DNA from: Tremella fuciformis
Lineage: Eukaryota; Basidiomycota; Tremellomycetes; Tremellales; Tremellaceae
Assembly (NCBI GenBank): GCA_032768795.1
Contig: CP136493.1
Location: 992,001 to 1,056,000 of the forward strand
Length of the DNA stretch: 64,000 bases
Reading direction: 5' to 3'
Part shown: positions 37,456 through 51,219 of the stretch, in pieces
Layout of the letters: every line of letters starts with the position of its first letter
Numbering within the stretch: the first letter of the stretch is position 1
Program-made: the position numbers and the translations under genes
The notes under the pieces: generated by a model
Told to the model about the DNA's origin: nothing
Databases searched by the model: none
What the model saw: only the letters and a program-made list of their open reading frames with translations

Positions 37456-40137
37456 ATGTCGATACTCGCATCGCCTATCCCCATCCCATCGAGGAGCACA
37501 ACGCCTACACCCTCTCGTCCTGAGGTCAATGAGACCGGATGGGCTGTACTAGCGGACAGCCCGCAAAGTCCTCCCGAGCTCGACATGTATGGCAGGGCTA
37601 GATCAGATACTTTGACGACTACCTCGTCTGCGTCCAGCGATATTCTGCAGACTCCGCAAACACCGACCATCCTTGGCGTGCTGGACCGGTTCACAGCATC
37701 GCCAAGCGTAGTTCTCAAGCGGTCTGACAGCTACGGCTTCTCTCGCGTCCTTGAAGAGTTACGCGATGGTACCGGCGCTCTCAGTGACGGTCGACCACGA
37801 ACCCAGAGCCTGGTCGACCCACTCGAGACCTTCACGACCCCCTTCCAGCTGGCCCCGCCGCTTGTCCTGTCAAATGCGGGCTCAGCACATGAAATGCACG
37901 AACCCTCCTTCGAAGCGCAGAATTCCTTGCCTGTTGATCCCCTCCTTCACTCTACAGCTACCTCTACCTCGACCACTCATACCGAAACACAATCTATGGG
38001 CATCCCTCATCACATGTCAGAGCAGTCCGGTGTACCTGACAGACCTCTGCTCGAAACAATGGCGCGAGGTTCGACTGGAGCGGACGCGGGTCCGGGTGCA
38101 AAAGGAAGTCATTCAAAGATCAAAGCTGCTGTGCGCCGCAAGCTTGAAAGGTCCAAATCCTCGCTCAAAGCCCTTCGCAGCCTGGATGAGGTGGATGAGG
38201 AGGATGTAACCATGAGGCGAAGACCAGGTCGGTTGAGGTCCCTCATCTCCCAGTCAATCTCTCGATCGCATTCGTCGGCTTCACTGCGTTCATCAGTATC
38301 TTCAAGATACGAATCTCGACCGTCCACTCCGCTGCCAACAGCTCCTTTGACCTACTCTCAAGCCGATGATTACGCTCAATACGTGGATTCGGGTCTTCGT
38401 CCTGCAGATGCCGACGGATTGCTCGTTCACAAGGCCCGATTGAGGGTCAAGCATCGCTCTCACAGCGTATGGACCAACACGGCACCTGCTGAGCCCGTCC
38501 TCAGTCGACCTCGCGCGCAGAGCATGCCTCTCTTCAAGCAGAAGAAAGATCTATTCGGTAACATGCTTCCACGAGAGCTAAAGGTGATGGTGCTCTCAAA
38601 GCTGCTACAAAACCGACCGGCGGGAAACGGCAGATGGGCTGGGGAAATTGGTGGCAGGCGAGAACTCATCAAGCTCTCCAGGGTTCGTCCTTACGCATCT
38701 ACATATTGCCGGGTTGACGAAGAACAGGTATCCAAAGCATGGGAATCTCTGTGTTTTGATGGTCAGCTCTGGCCAATCCTCGACTTGGCGGACTTCGCCT
38801 CGCACCTTCATCCCCAGACACTGCGTCGCATCTTGCTCAACACTGGACCTTTTGTGACTCGACTGTCCCTCAGATCTATGGAGTCTCTGGCCACCACGCA
38901 TCTCATTCCTCTCCTCGCCCACCCGCAATTCAGTTTGCCCAACCTGACTACTATGGACTTGCGCGGCTGCAAGCATTTGCAGCCCGCTGATCTCATGGCC
39001 CTTGTATCAGGATCACCTAGGCTTGTGCGAATCAATCTCAAAGGATTGAGAGCAGCAAATTCCGAGGTCTTGCGCCATCTTGCTCGCGGGCCAACGCTGG
39101 TGGATCTGGACGTGTCGCGATGCTGGGACTTGACCATTGGCGACGTTCTTGTTTTCCTTCGCCTGCTCTCCCCCTCACGATTTGAGACTTTGCGTTCTTT
39201 GCGGGTGGCGGGCCTGAAGAGCTATGGGCCCACGGTCTGCGACTTCATGGCGTTGCTAGCGGAGTCCTACCTTGATGTTCTTGACCTGACGGGAGTACTC
39301 CACTTGACGGACGATGGTATCACGGCATACGTCGACCAACTCGCTGCTCTTGGGCGCTCGTCTTCGCTCCGTCACCTCATCCTCTCGTCCACATTCTTGA
39401 CGTCGGACGCATTCGGACCACTCGAGAAGTTACTTCCTAATGTCGTCACACTCGAATTGGCCGGGCTGCCTCAAGCTTTCAGCTCCAGCGATTCCGAAAA
39501 TCAAGGATTGATTGACCTCATCAAGTCTATGCCTCAGTTGGAGAAATTGGACCTAGAGGGTACGGGCAGCCATGGGGGTGTGACCGATCGGCTGCTTGAT
39601 GCCATTGGGGAGGAGCTCAGGACCCTCAAGATTGGCTTCGCCAAGAGCGTCACACCAGAAGGCTTGACGCGACTGGTGAAAAGGTGTCCGAGACTACTCG
39701 TATTGGAAGCGGACGTCAGTCCTGCTCACTTCCGAGCACAAGATGTGAGAGCTGACGCTCAGAATACGGCAGCCAATAATGCGGTCATGCGTGCCTTTTT
39801 GAATAGACGAGGACATTCAGCCGCGATCAATCTCGTTGACTGTCGGGCCATCACCACTTCCGCCTACTCTGTGCTGGCGCCTACCACGCGGTCGCGAAAC
39901 GCCTGGACCGGCTTCGCAGCGACTCCATTTGGATATGAAGAGGATACTGTTGACAAGCCGGTCTTGAAGACCTTCTGGAGTTGGAGAAGAGTAGCTGTAC
40001 CTCGCGATTGGCGAGACGCACGACAGGCCGGGGAGATCAAGAAAGACGAGCCCGTTGCTAGTAACAGTCGGGGCAAAAGAAAGTGGTGGAAGACAGAAGA
40101 GGATTGGGACGACCGGGGAGGCTGTGTGATCATGTGA
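37456..40137 (+). CDS. F-box/leucine-rich-repeat protein with CaaX box
   Basis: This is a probable SCF ubiquitin-ligase substrate receptor. The start is the ATG at 37456 (CACAATGTCG context). The first ~370 residues are disordered and Ser/Thr/Pro-rich with basic parts (SRSHSSASLRSSVSSRYES). The F-box begins about residue 375 (NMLPRELKVMVLSKLLQ, then LIKLSRVSKAWESLCFD). About 12 leucine-rich repeats follow, such as LTTMDLRGCKHLQPADLMAL and LVDLDVSRCWDLTIGDVL. The protein ends GGCVIM, a perfect CaaX prenylation box. The long frame has no stop, but two segments (45 nt at about 38681-38726 and 48 nt at about 39714-39762) have GT...AG ends and break the F-box and an LRR; removing them restores both. 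They are very probably introns that stay in frame, leaving about 860 residues. Confidence 0.85.
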   Translation: MSILASPIPIPSRSTTPTPSRPEVNETGWAVLADSPQSPPELDMYGRARSDTLTTTSSASSDILQTPQTPTILGVLDRFTASPSVVLKRSDSYGFSRVLEELRDGTGALSDGRPRTQSLVDPLETFTTPFQLAPPLVLSNAGSAHEMHEPSFEAQNSLPVDPLLHSTATSTSTTHTETQSMGIPHHMSEQSGVPDRPLLETMARGSTGADAGPGAKGSHSKIKAAVRRKLERSKSSLKALRSLDEVDEEDVTMRRRPGRLRSLISQSISRSHSSASLRSSVSSRYESRPSTPLPTAPLTYSQADDYAQYVDSGLRPADADGLLVHKARLRVKHRSHSVWTNTAPAEPVLSRPRAQSMPLFKQKKDLFGNMLPRELKVMVLSKLLQNRPAGNGRWAGEIGGRRELIKLSRVRPYASTYCRVDEEQVSKAWESLCFDGQLWPILDLADFASHLHPQTLRRILLNTGPFVTRLSLRSMESLATTHLIPLLAHPQFSLPNLTTMDLRGCKHLQPADLMALVSGSPRLVRINLKGLRAANSEVLRHLARGPTLVDLDVSRCWDLTIGDVLVFLRLLSPSRFETLRSLRVAGLKSYGPTVCDFMALLAESYLDVLDLTGVLHLTDDGITAYVDQLAALGRSSSLRHLILSSTFLTSDAFGPLEKLLPNVVTLELAGLPQAFSSSDSENQGLIDLIKSMPQLEKLDLEGTGSHGGVTDRLLDAIGEELRTLKIGFAKSVTPEGLTRLVKRCPRLLVLEADVSPAHFRAQDVRADAQNTAANNAVMRAFLNRRGHSAAINLVDCRAITTSAYSVLAPTTRSRNAWTGFAATPFGYEEDTVDKPVLKTFWSWRRVAVPRDWRDARQAGEIKKDEPVASNSRGKRKWWKTEEDWDDRGGCVIM

Positions 40138-40344
40138 GTCGGTCTCTGGTTGTGAGCTATGTAGATGTTCTGTACACTCTAGGTGTTGTTCAGCCCGTTG
40201 TAGACATTTCGATTGGCGACCTCGAGGTGGGTGGCAAATAAATCCACGTCACCACCAAAAGTCAACTTGCACTTTCTTTGACAGTCAAGATCGCTGTTCT
40301 GCTTAACATCGCACATAGAGTTGTGTTAGCGTCGCGCTTGCCCC
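40138..40344. promoter_or_regulatory. PRP43 upstream region
   Basis: Only 207 bases separate the F-box/LRR stop from the PRP43 start on the same strand. No specific motif was named. Confidence 0.4.
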
Positions 40345-42968
<2,624 letters not shown>

Positions 42969-43067
42969 GGCGCTTTCATATGTAGACGATATCGTGGGGG
43001 CCCTTTTCGGCTTGGCGCAAACGATGCATCGATGTCATCGTTCGTCTGCTGTGCCAACATAGCCTGC

Positions 43068-45695
43068 TTAAATTTCCCCCTCCTCGACGTCGTCGTCTTT
43101 CTTCGCTCTCTGCAAGTCAGCAACATTACAACGAGCCGGAGAGTGACTCGCCTTAGGTTCGCGATCGTCGTCCATGAAGTCGGTCGCATGCTTTCGCTCT
43201 CGCCTCGAAGATTTGTGTTGATCTTTCTCTCTCGAGAGGTCTTCGTGGCGATCCCGATCTTTGCGATCGTGCGAACTGTCCCCGTAATCCAAGCCTTTAT
43301 CACGACGGCTGTCCCTCCTGCGGTCCGATTGCTCGCGTTCATACTTGTCATGCCTGTCGTACTTGTCGTACTTTTCGGAGCGATTGTCTTTGGCGGCATA
43401 CCGGTCCTTCCACTCCTCTTTGCGTGCTGTGCGATCTTTCTCGCTAGCACCGCTCTCCCTACGAGCCTGATCACGCTCGTCGTATTGATCTCGCGAAGGA
43501 CGATCTCTCGCGTGATACTCCCTCTCCGAGCCTCTCTCTGACAGCCGGTCCTCCTTGTCTCGTTGGCGATCACGGTCCTTGCGCTCGTCCCTGTCCATAT
43601 GCATAGATTCTCGGCGGTCCTGATCCTTCTCTCGGGGCTTGTCGGATTTCTCGACGCGTGCCGAACCCTCGGCTTCGCGCAACTTTTCCTGAGATATGAG
43701 TTATCGTCCACTGGGGAAAGATCGGCGCACCTTTTGTCGCGCGACAAACTTGTCGAAGGCTGCCTTGCGATCCTCCTCGTCTGTGACGTCTTTAAACTCA
43801 GGCAGATCTTTCATGAATGGCAGAGCCTGATGTTCTCAATAATCATATGCCGTCAGGAGAAGAAGACTTACCTCTTCATATCTCATTTCAAGATCGATGT
43901 GACGTGCGACTTTCTTCAACGCATATCGCAGATCATCGATGCGGTGTCGACGCCGACGTTCTGCTCGTCGTGCTTCGTCTGCGGCCGCTTGAGCAAGTTT
44001 GCCGTGCATCTGTCGCGTGAATGCCTGAGCATTGAGAAAGGAGAAATGAGCTCACCATGGCAAACGAGTCCGCAACTATCTTCGTGTCAAGGACACCGCG
44101 TAGCGTGGTGTCATCTATCATATCCTCCAGCTGGGACAGCGTTGTGTCCAGGGTAAACTTGCCGGGCCCGATAGCCCTTTCGACCTTTTCCACCGTTCTT
44201 TCCGTCTCTTCAGCAAGATCGTCCACTATGTCCATGAAGAGGTCGATGGGGCTACTGCCTTGCATCCCCAGAAGGGCCTTGTATCGCGGATCCTCTCTGA
44301 TGGCTGGATACAGGTCTTTCCACTTGCTCAGCCTAGTCAACTTGCCCTCGGTTTGTAGCTCATGCAACATGGCTCGGAAGTCATCTCTCGCCTTGCGAGC
44401 AAAACGGACTCGATCGATCCTCTGGCGACGCGAGTCAACGTCGAAATCTTTCTCCAGCTCTCGGTTGTACTCGTCGTAGATGTCAAGCATGTCGATCGTC
44501 TCGATGGTCTGCAGCTCAGGATCGGACTTCCATGGACTCGAGGATAGTATGGCTTCGTATGCTCCTCGCCATCGAGTGGTGATATCGATGTCCAAGCGAC
44601 GGATCAAGGCACTCAGCTTGTTCAGATTGCGCTGTCGTATTGTTCGCTCAGTTTCTTCAGCGGCTGACCGCTTCTCGGTTGTCCATTCTTCAAGTATCAT
44701 ATGCCTTTCATCCAGCTCAGCTTCTTGCCAGTTCGCGTCTCGCGCAAACACTGCTTGAGCGGTTTTCATTGTCGAGTATGGTTTGATGGCGGGGTGTTTC
44801 TCAAACATCTTGAAGAAGATCGGGCGCAGCCGGGTGATACGGTCTTCTTTAGCTTTTCGGCGTTCTTCGACTAAACCTGAAGTGTACTGACGATCAGCTG
44901 AACGTTTGTGCCTCTTCACGACCGGAACGCACCTTTTCGAATGCGGCTCGTTTTTGAGCCAAAGTCTCCAGTGCTCGATACAAGGGATCCATGATAATCC
45001 TGCGCATGGTTTGGTCCCACGTCCAGGTCTCATCTACCCCTTCTTTCCGAAGAAGATGTATGAAAGCGTGTTCGGCTTCGCCATAATCCCTGAAACCGCC
45101 TGGAGGCATGTAGATGGTCTCCATCGGCTTCTGGGGCTTGCTCGAATCCGCTTTGGGCCCAGTCGGCAGAGACCTTGGTGGCTCTTTCTCCTCGGGGGCG
45201 GACCATCTCTGCAGAGCATTGTGATCCCCGGCACGAGGACTATCGGGAGTAGGCGAACGCAGACCTGGTGGAGGAGTAGGCCTGACAATGAGAAACGATC
45301 AGGCTACAGGAGAGGTTACACTCACGTCGCCTGTCCCAGGGCTTTCCGACGTCTCTTCTCATCCTCATACTGCTCCCTTGCAGCGACTCGCTTTTTCAAT
45401 GCTCCCAATTCAGGCGGAAGGTCCCACTTGGTCTCCCTCGTGATACTGTTGACATAGTACGGTCTGTCCTTGGAGGTGTACACCTTCCAGTCGGTTCTCT
45501 GAAGCGCCTTCTCGAACGGAGTTCGCAACTCGTCCGGTTTCTCCCATACTGACTGCTTGGTGACGACGTGCGACCAGTACACACGACCTTCAGGATTGCG
45601 GTATTCTTTCTGCGAGTTGTCAGACCCCGATCGAGAGGTTCGCATGCTAGACTCACCCATTGAGAAGCGCCCTCGGGGGCGGGCGACATGGACAT
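43068..45695 (-). CDS. PRP40: U1 snRNP splicing factor Prp40 (WW and FF domains)
   Basis: Prp40 bridges the U1 snRNP and branch-point proteins in early spliceosome assembly. The start at 45695 gives MSMSPAPEGASQW, joined by splicing to two WW domains: KEYRNPEGRVYWSHVVTKQS with WEKPDEL, and WKVYTSKDRPYYVNSITRE with WDLPPEL. Several FF domains follow between 45.1 and 43.7 kb (for example AEHAFIHLLRKEGVDETWTW and FRAMLHELQTEGKLTRLSKW). The C-terminal tail is an extreme Arg/Asp/Glu/Lys repeat region, like RS/RD-type splicing tails, ending KKDDDVEEGEI. The last 42-nt interval before RAKKDDD has GC...AG ends and may be an intron. It shares a 201-bp divergent promoter with TIM44. Confidence 0.94.
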
Positions 45696-45896
45696 GCCTG
45701 CTGATGCAGTCGACGCTGAGATCGACGTCGAGCCGGCGAGAGAGTAACTGTTCAACACCTCACCAACGATTACGTAATCCGGAACTTCTGGCCGAATCCA
45801 TCTGCCGAAAAGTCTCGTCGACGACGTCTCTGGTGTCTTTCTCGTCAGCCGCCGCCAGTCGTATCTCACATCCTTCTCTGCCCATCACCAGACGTC
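45696..45896. promoter_or_regulatory. Divergent promoter PRP40/TIM44
   Basis: These 201 bases separate two divergent start codons and must serve both genes. Antisense frames overlap but carry no support. Confidence 0.5.
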
Positions 45897-47442
45897 ATGA
45901 AGTCCCGCCCAGTGTTATTAAGAGCGATGCGAGCTCGACAATCACTTATTCAGCCTACACCGTTGGCCCGCATCAGATCTTCAGCTTTTACTTCCGCTAC
46001 GCCAATCCGACCCTTCTCCTCTACTTCGAGATACCTCAACGAGCAGAAGCAGTCATCCGAGTCGACATCTCAATCCTCGTCCGACCAATCGAAGACCAAG
46101 CAGAAGAAGGCACCGGAACCCGAAGCTGGTCCACCCCAATCGCCATTCAAGGTGTTCGCCGAGGTTCTCAGGCAAGAGATCCAGAAGAATAAGGCATGGC
46201 AGGACAACGTCAAGCAGCTGCAGGGCGACGTCGACAAGCTCGCCGATTCAGCCGCGTTGAAAAAGGCGAGGGAGGTGTACGAGCGGGCACGCATCACCAA
46301 CATGATCAACAACAATCCACGAATTCAAGCGGCGTTGGGGGACCTGAAGAAGGCAGGGGTCAACGTCAGCGAGGCCATCAGCCGAAGCTTGGAGGATTCC
46401 GGAGTCATCGACGCTATCCGAAGCAGCTACGGATGGGCGGCAGGCGCAGCAGCGAGAGCGACCCAGCCGGTCCGGGATACTGCTGTGTACAAGGCTCTTG
46501 CGGCAAGTGTCGAAGAGGCATTCGATGATACGGCCGGAAGCAGCAGTCGATACGGCGGTTATGAAGAGAAAGAGGCTAGACGTAGACGGCGGGAAATGAG
46601 GGCCGAGAAAGCGGGCAAGGTAGCTAGCAAGAGAACCAAGGCCAACCCAGAGTGAGACTTGATGCCCAACGGCCATCGATTGGCTTCGCTGACACTGCAG
46701 GGCGGGCGAAGCACTCGTGCTCTCTTCCGACTCCGAACCTACAACCTCCCGGCTTGCCTTTTTGACATCATCGCCGACATTCCAGAAGCTCAGGGAGACA
46801 TATTACGAGTCTGATGCTCCCGCTGTGTCCGCTTTCAGAAGTGTAGCTTCCACTGTCGCCGGTTGGTTCGACGAGAACGAGACGGCACAAGTAATTCGAG
46901 CTATTCGCGAAGTTGATCCCGACTTCCGTATGGACTCCTTCACACGCGAATTGCGCGAGTATATCGTCCCAGAGGTGGTCGACGCGTATCTCAGTGCGGA
47001 TCGAGAAAGCCTCAAGGCTTGGTGTGGCGAGGCAGTAGGTCATGTGTCATCTGTATGATACGGCTGACATCAGACTTTCAATGTACTCTGGGCGACAATG
47101 GGCCAGTACATCAAGCAGGGCCTTGTCAGCGACTCGAAGATTCTCGACATCAAACACGTGGACATCAATATGGGGAAGATGCTGGAGAACAACGTGCCCG
47201 TGTTCTTGATCACATTCTCGACGCAAGAGCTCTTATTGTTCCGAAGCGCCAAGACCGGCGAAGTGGTGGTGGGGAGTGAAGACGCTGTGGAGGCTTGTCG
47301 ATACGCATTGGTGTTGACAAGAGTGGAAAGTGAGCTGGACAATGAGTTGACGGGCGGCTGGAAGGTGGTCGAGGCGAGTGATGATCGATCTTCAGAGAGC
47401 GAGACTGACCTGCAGATGGCCCGTCGAGGCACGCGAGGATAG
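45897..47442 (+). CDS. TIM44: Mitochondrial import motor subunit Tim44
   Basis: Tim44 tethers mitochondrial Hsp70 to the TIM23 channel on the matrix side. The N-terminus is a classic presequence (MKSRPVLLRAMRARQSLIQ; Arg-rich, no acidic residue). A helical region follows (SPFKVFAEVLRQEIQKNKAW, ARITNMINNNPRIQAALG), then exon 2 (LAFLTSSPTFQKLRETYYES, VAGWFDENETAQVIRAIREV). The C-terminal Tim44 fold in exon 3 contains YIKQGLVSDSKILDIKHVD and VPVFLITFSTQELLLFR. The end is GWKVVE followed by MARRGTRG. The 42 nt between these has GCGAGT...CTGCAG ends; removing it gives the usual compact terminus, so a GC-AG intron is likely. About 480 residues. Confidence 0.93.
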
Positions 47443-48294
47443 CTTCTCACAGTCCGGCGAGCATCTGCACATCTGTTCATCATTTGCATATGCACCATTC
47501 CGTTGCATATCGCTGGGATTGAAAATTTGGTCCACTGACAACTACAGGATACTGAATCAGGGCGCCGAGAGGCTCAGATTAGTCTCCACCTTCACGGCCC
47601 CAAAGGCGGGTTCTCGAGAACGAGACAAACTTGACGAGTCGACAGGCTTGGCCTGTTCACCCTGGATTGTCTGCTTCACGGCATGATGACGCTCTCACTA
47701 AGACATCATAAAGCCCAATCAACAAATAGTCGTGCAGGCGCTGGACTCTTTGGCCCGACCTCAACCCAGGTGCGCACTCCATTCCCCTTGACTAGGACGA
47801 GAATTCGACCGTCGCATGGATCCTGCATTCAGGGAGCCCAAGCCCTTTCCCAACATCAGCGGTAAGTGTTCTTCGATATAGTCATGACATGCGTGATAGG
47901 CGGCGGGTGAAATGGACCGGAAGGTCATTTGAGACGATCCGGGTCATAGCAAAGAAACTCCCAAGCACTCTATAGACCTGGCCACCGAAAGGAAGCTCTC
48001 CGCAGAACGAATCGCGTGTGGACGAACTGACAAAACCTCGACTTCCCGATCCCATGGACTTTAGCAATCCTGCAAGCGTTAGACGGGAAGCGCATTTCAG
48101 AGTGGGGATTTGCAAATACCTTCTTGCGCTAGACAAAGGATGATGATTCGCATCACAGGAAGCTCTCTCACGAAGCCATCTCGATGCTGGAGCCAGCCTC
48201 GGAGATGCCATCCTTATATTTGTGAGAGGGATGGTCTTCGTTCTCTACGCTTTCGTCATACGTTCACCTCTTGTTCACGGCAAATCATCCAACG
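47443..48294. other. Intergenic region downstream of TIM44
   Basis: This 852-bp stretch marks the start of the second set of unrecognised genes. Short frames lie on both strands (for example 47882-48211 minus), none with a recognisable domain. Confidence 0.35.
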
Positions 48295-49936
48295 ATGTCA
48301 GAGAAAATCACGGCATGGATGAGGGATTGCAACATCAAGTCTTCCGACCAGGGATCGGGTTCGCTCCCTCGCCGGCCCAGGTCACTTCCTCTCACGGTGA
48401 GCCCGACTGTACCAACCTCGATGATCTGGCTGATCTGCGTTACCTTAGGATGCGCCTCATCGGAACCCAAGTTCAGGTTTCTGGTCCCGGCCCAAGTCCC
48501 GGTCCCGGTCTCGTGATCGTGAAAGGGAAAGTGGACGTGAAAGCGAGAGCGGCAAGCGTATTGTGCTCAAACCGAGACATGCCCAAAGCACCAAACTCCA
48601 TGAGCACCGCTGTCACTATTGCTGGCCTCTTGGCCTTGAGCCTGCGACCATGCTTCGGCTCACACACCAAGTACACCACCCCGCGCCTATGCTCGATCTG
48701 GATGCCGATTCCACTGTTCCGTTCAGTATCGGCACGCGCAGCAGGGGTCGATTGAGCGGCACAGTCTTTCCAAATGGCCTAGCTGAAGCTCGCGTTTCAG
48801 GTTCCGGCCCCGAGGATCATCTTGGAGAATTCGAGGGCTTTTGGGATGGAACGCAGGTCAGATTGGTGAATCCGACAGACTTGTCGGATTTCTTCTTGCT
48901 AGAGGCGCCTTTCGCCCAGCACAACGACACCGACAAGCTTCGCGCTTGTCCACTGTGGACGGCTCGGTATCCGCTGCTGCAAGAATCGCGGGACCCGCTA
49001 TGGGTAGAGAACACCGAGCGAAATCGGATGGACGGGCTTCGAGACAAGTATTTGATCGCGACTGCCGATAGGAAGGTCAATAAAAAAGAACTCAAGGGGA
49101 TTCCCGAGGACTGGTCGGCCATGTTCCGCTATCGTAGTCGGACGGGTGTGGTCAGTGTTGGATCTGCAGATCGATCCGGACGTGTGACCGTCACGACTGC
49201 ACACGAGGTTGACAATGAACTGTCGTACACAACGTTCAGGGGCTTTTACGATGGCAGAGAGGTCCGTGTGCTGCCGGAAACGTGGACCCCAGAAAGCCAG
49301 GACAGACCTGTCCTCTTCCGCATACCGGAGCTGAGCAAATTTATCGAGGATGGCGAGCATGCGAAAAAGGCGATCAAGTCCCATAAGCGCAGAAACCAGC
49401 TCCTCGATCGTGAGACAGGGCACGATCATCGTATCGCCATCACGACCCTGCCAGAACCGGGCGTACCCTCCTTTGCGATATCGCGGATATGCCCAATCCA
49501 ATTCAGCGGTACCGCGCGATCCGACACGATCAAAGTGCCAAGCGAAGCCACCGTCCTGCTATGGGGAGAAAAGTGGGAAGGCAACCCGAGCTGGGAACTT
49601 CACAAGCAAGAGATCAAAGAATTGTCCAAGTATCTGCAACACTCAAGCTTACCAGAGGAAGCTGAAGTCTGGTATGTTCAGGACAGCAAATGTAGTCATG
49701 CCTCTTTCTGGGTCCACTGCGACCCTCTGATAAACCGCCAGATTGTCGTTGAGAACGACATTGAACCGACGGCGGCGTGGGGCGTGATGCCACGCCACGA
49801 GGAGGAGGCCGTGTTCCTGCACGACCCGGCCGCCGAGAACAGGGAGCGCATGAAATTTGCAAGAAAACATGAGCGCATGAAGGCTGAGCCACCGTGCCGC
49901 AGTGAACCTGGGTGGTGCGGTGACGCCATACAGTAA
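48295..49936 (+). CDS. Orphan gene 9
   Basis: The product is not recognised. Exon 1 (48295 to about 48400) encodes MSEKITAWMRDCNIKSSD and ends before a GTGAGC donor. After a short intron ending CCTTAG the frame continues DAPHRNPSSGFWSRPKSRSR, an RS/RE-rich stretch, then a His/Cys block (HEHRCHYCW). The remaining ~430 residues look folded: GRLSGTVFPNGLAEARVSG, LGEFEGFWDGTQVRLVNP, TAHEVDNELSYTTFRGFYDG, LLWGEKWEGNPSWEL and EVWYVQDSKCSHASFWVHC. The two FxGFxDG-V---- blocks may be internal repeats. No match to the minus-strand island genes is evident. Confidence 0.62.
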
Positions 49937-50119
49937 CACCTCTTTCTACTGAATGAAACACGTCTGGCCAACGTGTCACAGAACGCCATGGGTATTTGGG
50001 GTCTCATTAGCTGTCCTTTGTTGACAATGCAGGCGATATTTGTCTATGAGTGCCTCATATGTAGGCATCGGGTTGGCGTGTCTCTGATCACCTTTTGCAG
50101 CTTCGCTCTGTCTACTGCA

Positions 50120-50752
50120 ATGACTGACGATTTTTTTTACCGACACATTCGGTCCCCAGACGATCTCTCCTACTCCAGGGCAACCAGGCGATCAAGTCGC
50201 CCCACCACCATCACTACAACGACCACCACTCATACCATTCGATACCCGCTTCCATATTCGCGGTCTCTTGAGGCCCGGCTCGCTCCTCTCGACCCGCCCA
50301 CACCTTCTTTGCGCATCCGCGAAAGGCGCCGCACCCGATATGAAGACCCTTACCCCCACCGCGAGCTGTTGGACCTTGATGCGCACAATGAAATATGGGA
50401 CCGCCGGAGTGAAAGGCGTACTGAGGCCTTGGACTCCGAGCATTACCAGACTGCTGCTTGGGTGGCTGCGGAGAGGGCGCGCGAACCTGCTGAACGGCGG
50501 TCACAGCGGTCGACAGCAGGTACCAATTACTATGTGGACGTGGGCGACGGCCTCGGAACGAGTTCAATCTTCCACTCAGATGGGACGGTGACAGCCAGAG
50601 GCACACTCAGGCAAGACGATGGGAACAGCGTTGATGTGATCCTGGAAGGCTTCGCTAATGACGATGGTAGCATTTCGTTTCACACGGCAGATTACATTAT
50701 CAACGGCGTGCGAGGACGTGCCCGGGTCAACATAGAGGCGACCGCCGTCTGA
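50120..50752 (+). CDS. Orphan gene 10
   Basis: The product is not recognised. It is a single exon of 210 residues starting MTDDFFYRHIRSPDDLSY. The N-terminal half is low-complexity with a run of threonines and many Arg/Ser residues. The C-terminal half is beta-rich: NYYVDVGDGLGTSSIFHSDG, TVTARGTLRQDDGNSVDVIL and SISFHTADYIINGVRGRARV. The layout (disordered basic N-terminus, small beta-rich C-terminus) is like orphan genes 5, 7 and 8. It follows orphan gene 9 by 183 bases on the same strand. Confidence 0.58.
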   Translation: MTDDFFYRHIRSPDDLSYSRATRRSSRPTTITTTTTTHTIRYPLPYSRSLEARLAPLDPPTPSLRIRERRRTRYEDPYPHRELLDLDAHNEIWDRRSERRTEALDSEHYQTAAWVAAERAREPAERRSQRSTAGTNYYVDVGDGLGTSSIFHSDGTVTARGTLRQDDGNSVDVILEGFANDDGSISFHTADYIINGVRGRARVNIEATAV

Positions 50753-51219
50753 AGCCTGTACAGTCTCTCCGTTCACTGACGGAAGAGCTACGGGGATGGA
50801 GTTCATGGATAGTAGCCAGACTCGCGTAGCTCTACATGAATACATTGCAGCGCTTCGCTTCGAGTGGTACGTGCACGCATGAGGACTGCAGTGCTGCCAG
50901 TAGAGCGCCACTCGTCTGCAGCACCAGTCCATAGTCGTCTTTCCTACCTCGCGTTTCTTTCCTTTTCTCTGGCATCGGCCTTCGTCAGAAGGCGGAACCC
51001 TAGCTTTGTCAGAGGAGCCAAGCATGTCGTGAAAGGTGAGCTGACCGTTTCTCCAGTGGCCGGCAAAAGGAGGTTTGCCATGGTGTTTGGACCGAGAGCA
51101 CCGGGATACAATCAGGTTTCTCTGTTCTCCTTCTACAGCCCCTCTCTGGTAAGCATACGTACGCTAAGATCATAGACATCGTTGCCCTCCCGGATCGTGC
51201 ATCAGTAACCCTTGCTAGA
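50753..51219. other. Intergenic region between orphan genes 10 and 11
   Basis: In this 467-bp stretch a plus-strand frame (50864-51175) is open but shows no recognisable product. It presumably holds the promoter of orphan gene 11. Confidence 0.35.

Noticed and set aside
43032..43541. Plus-strand frame whose translation looks like a multi-span membrane protein
   Set aside because: It is the exact antisense of the Arg/Asp/Glu-rich tail of PRP40. The complement of such codons gives hydrophobic residues by default, so the apparent membrane segments are an artefact.
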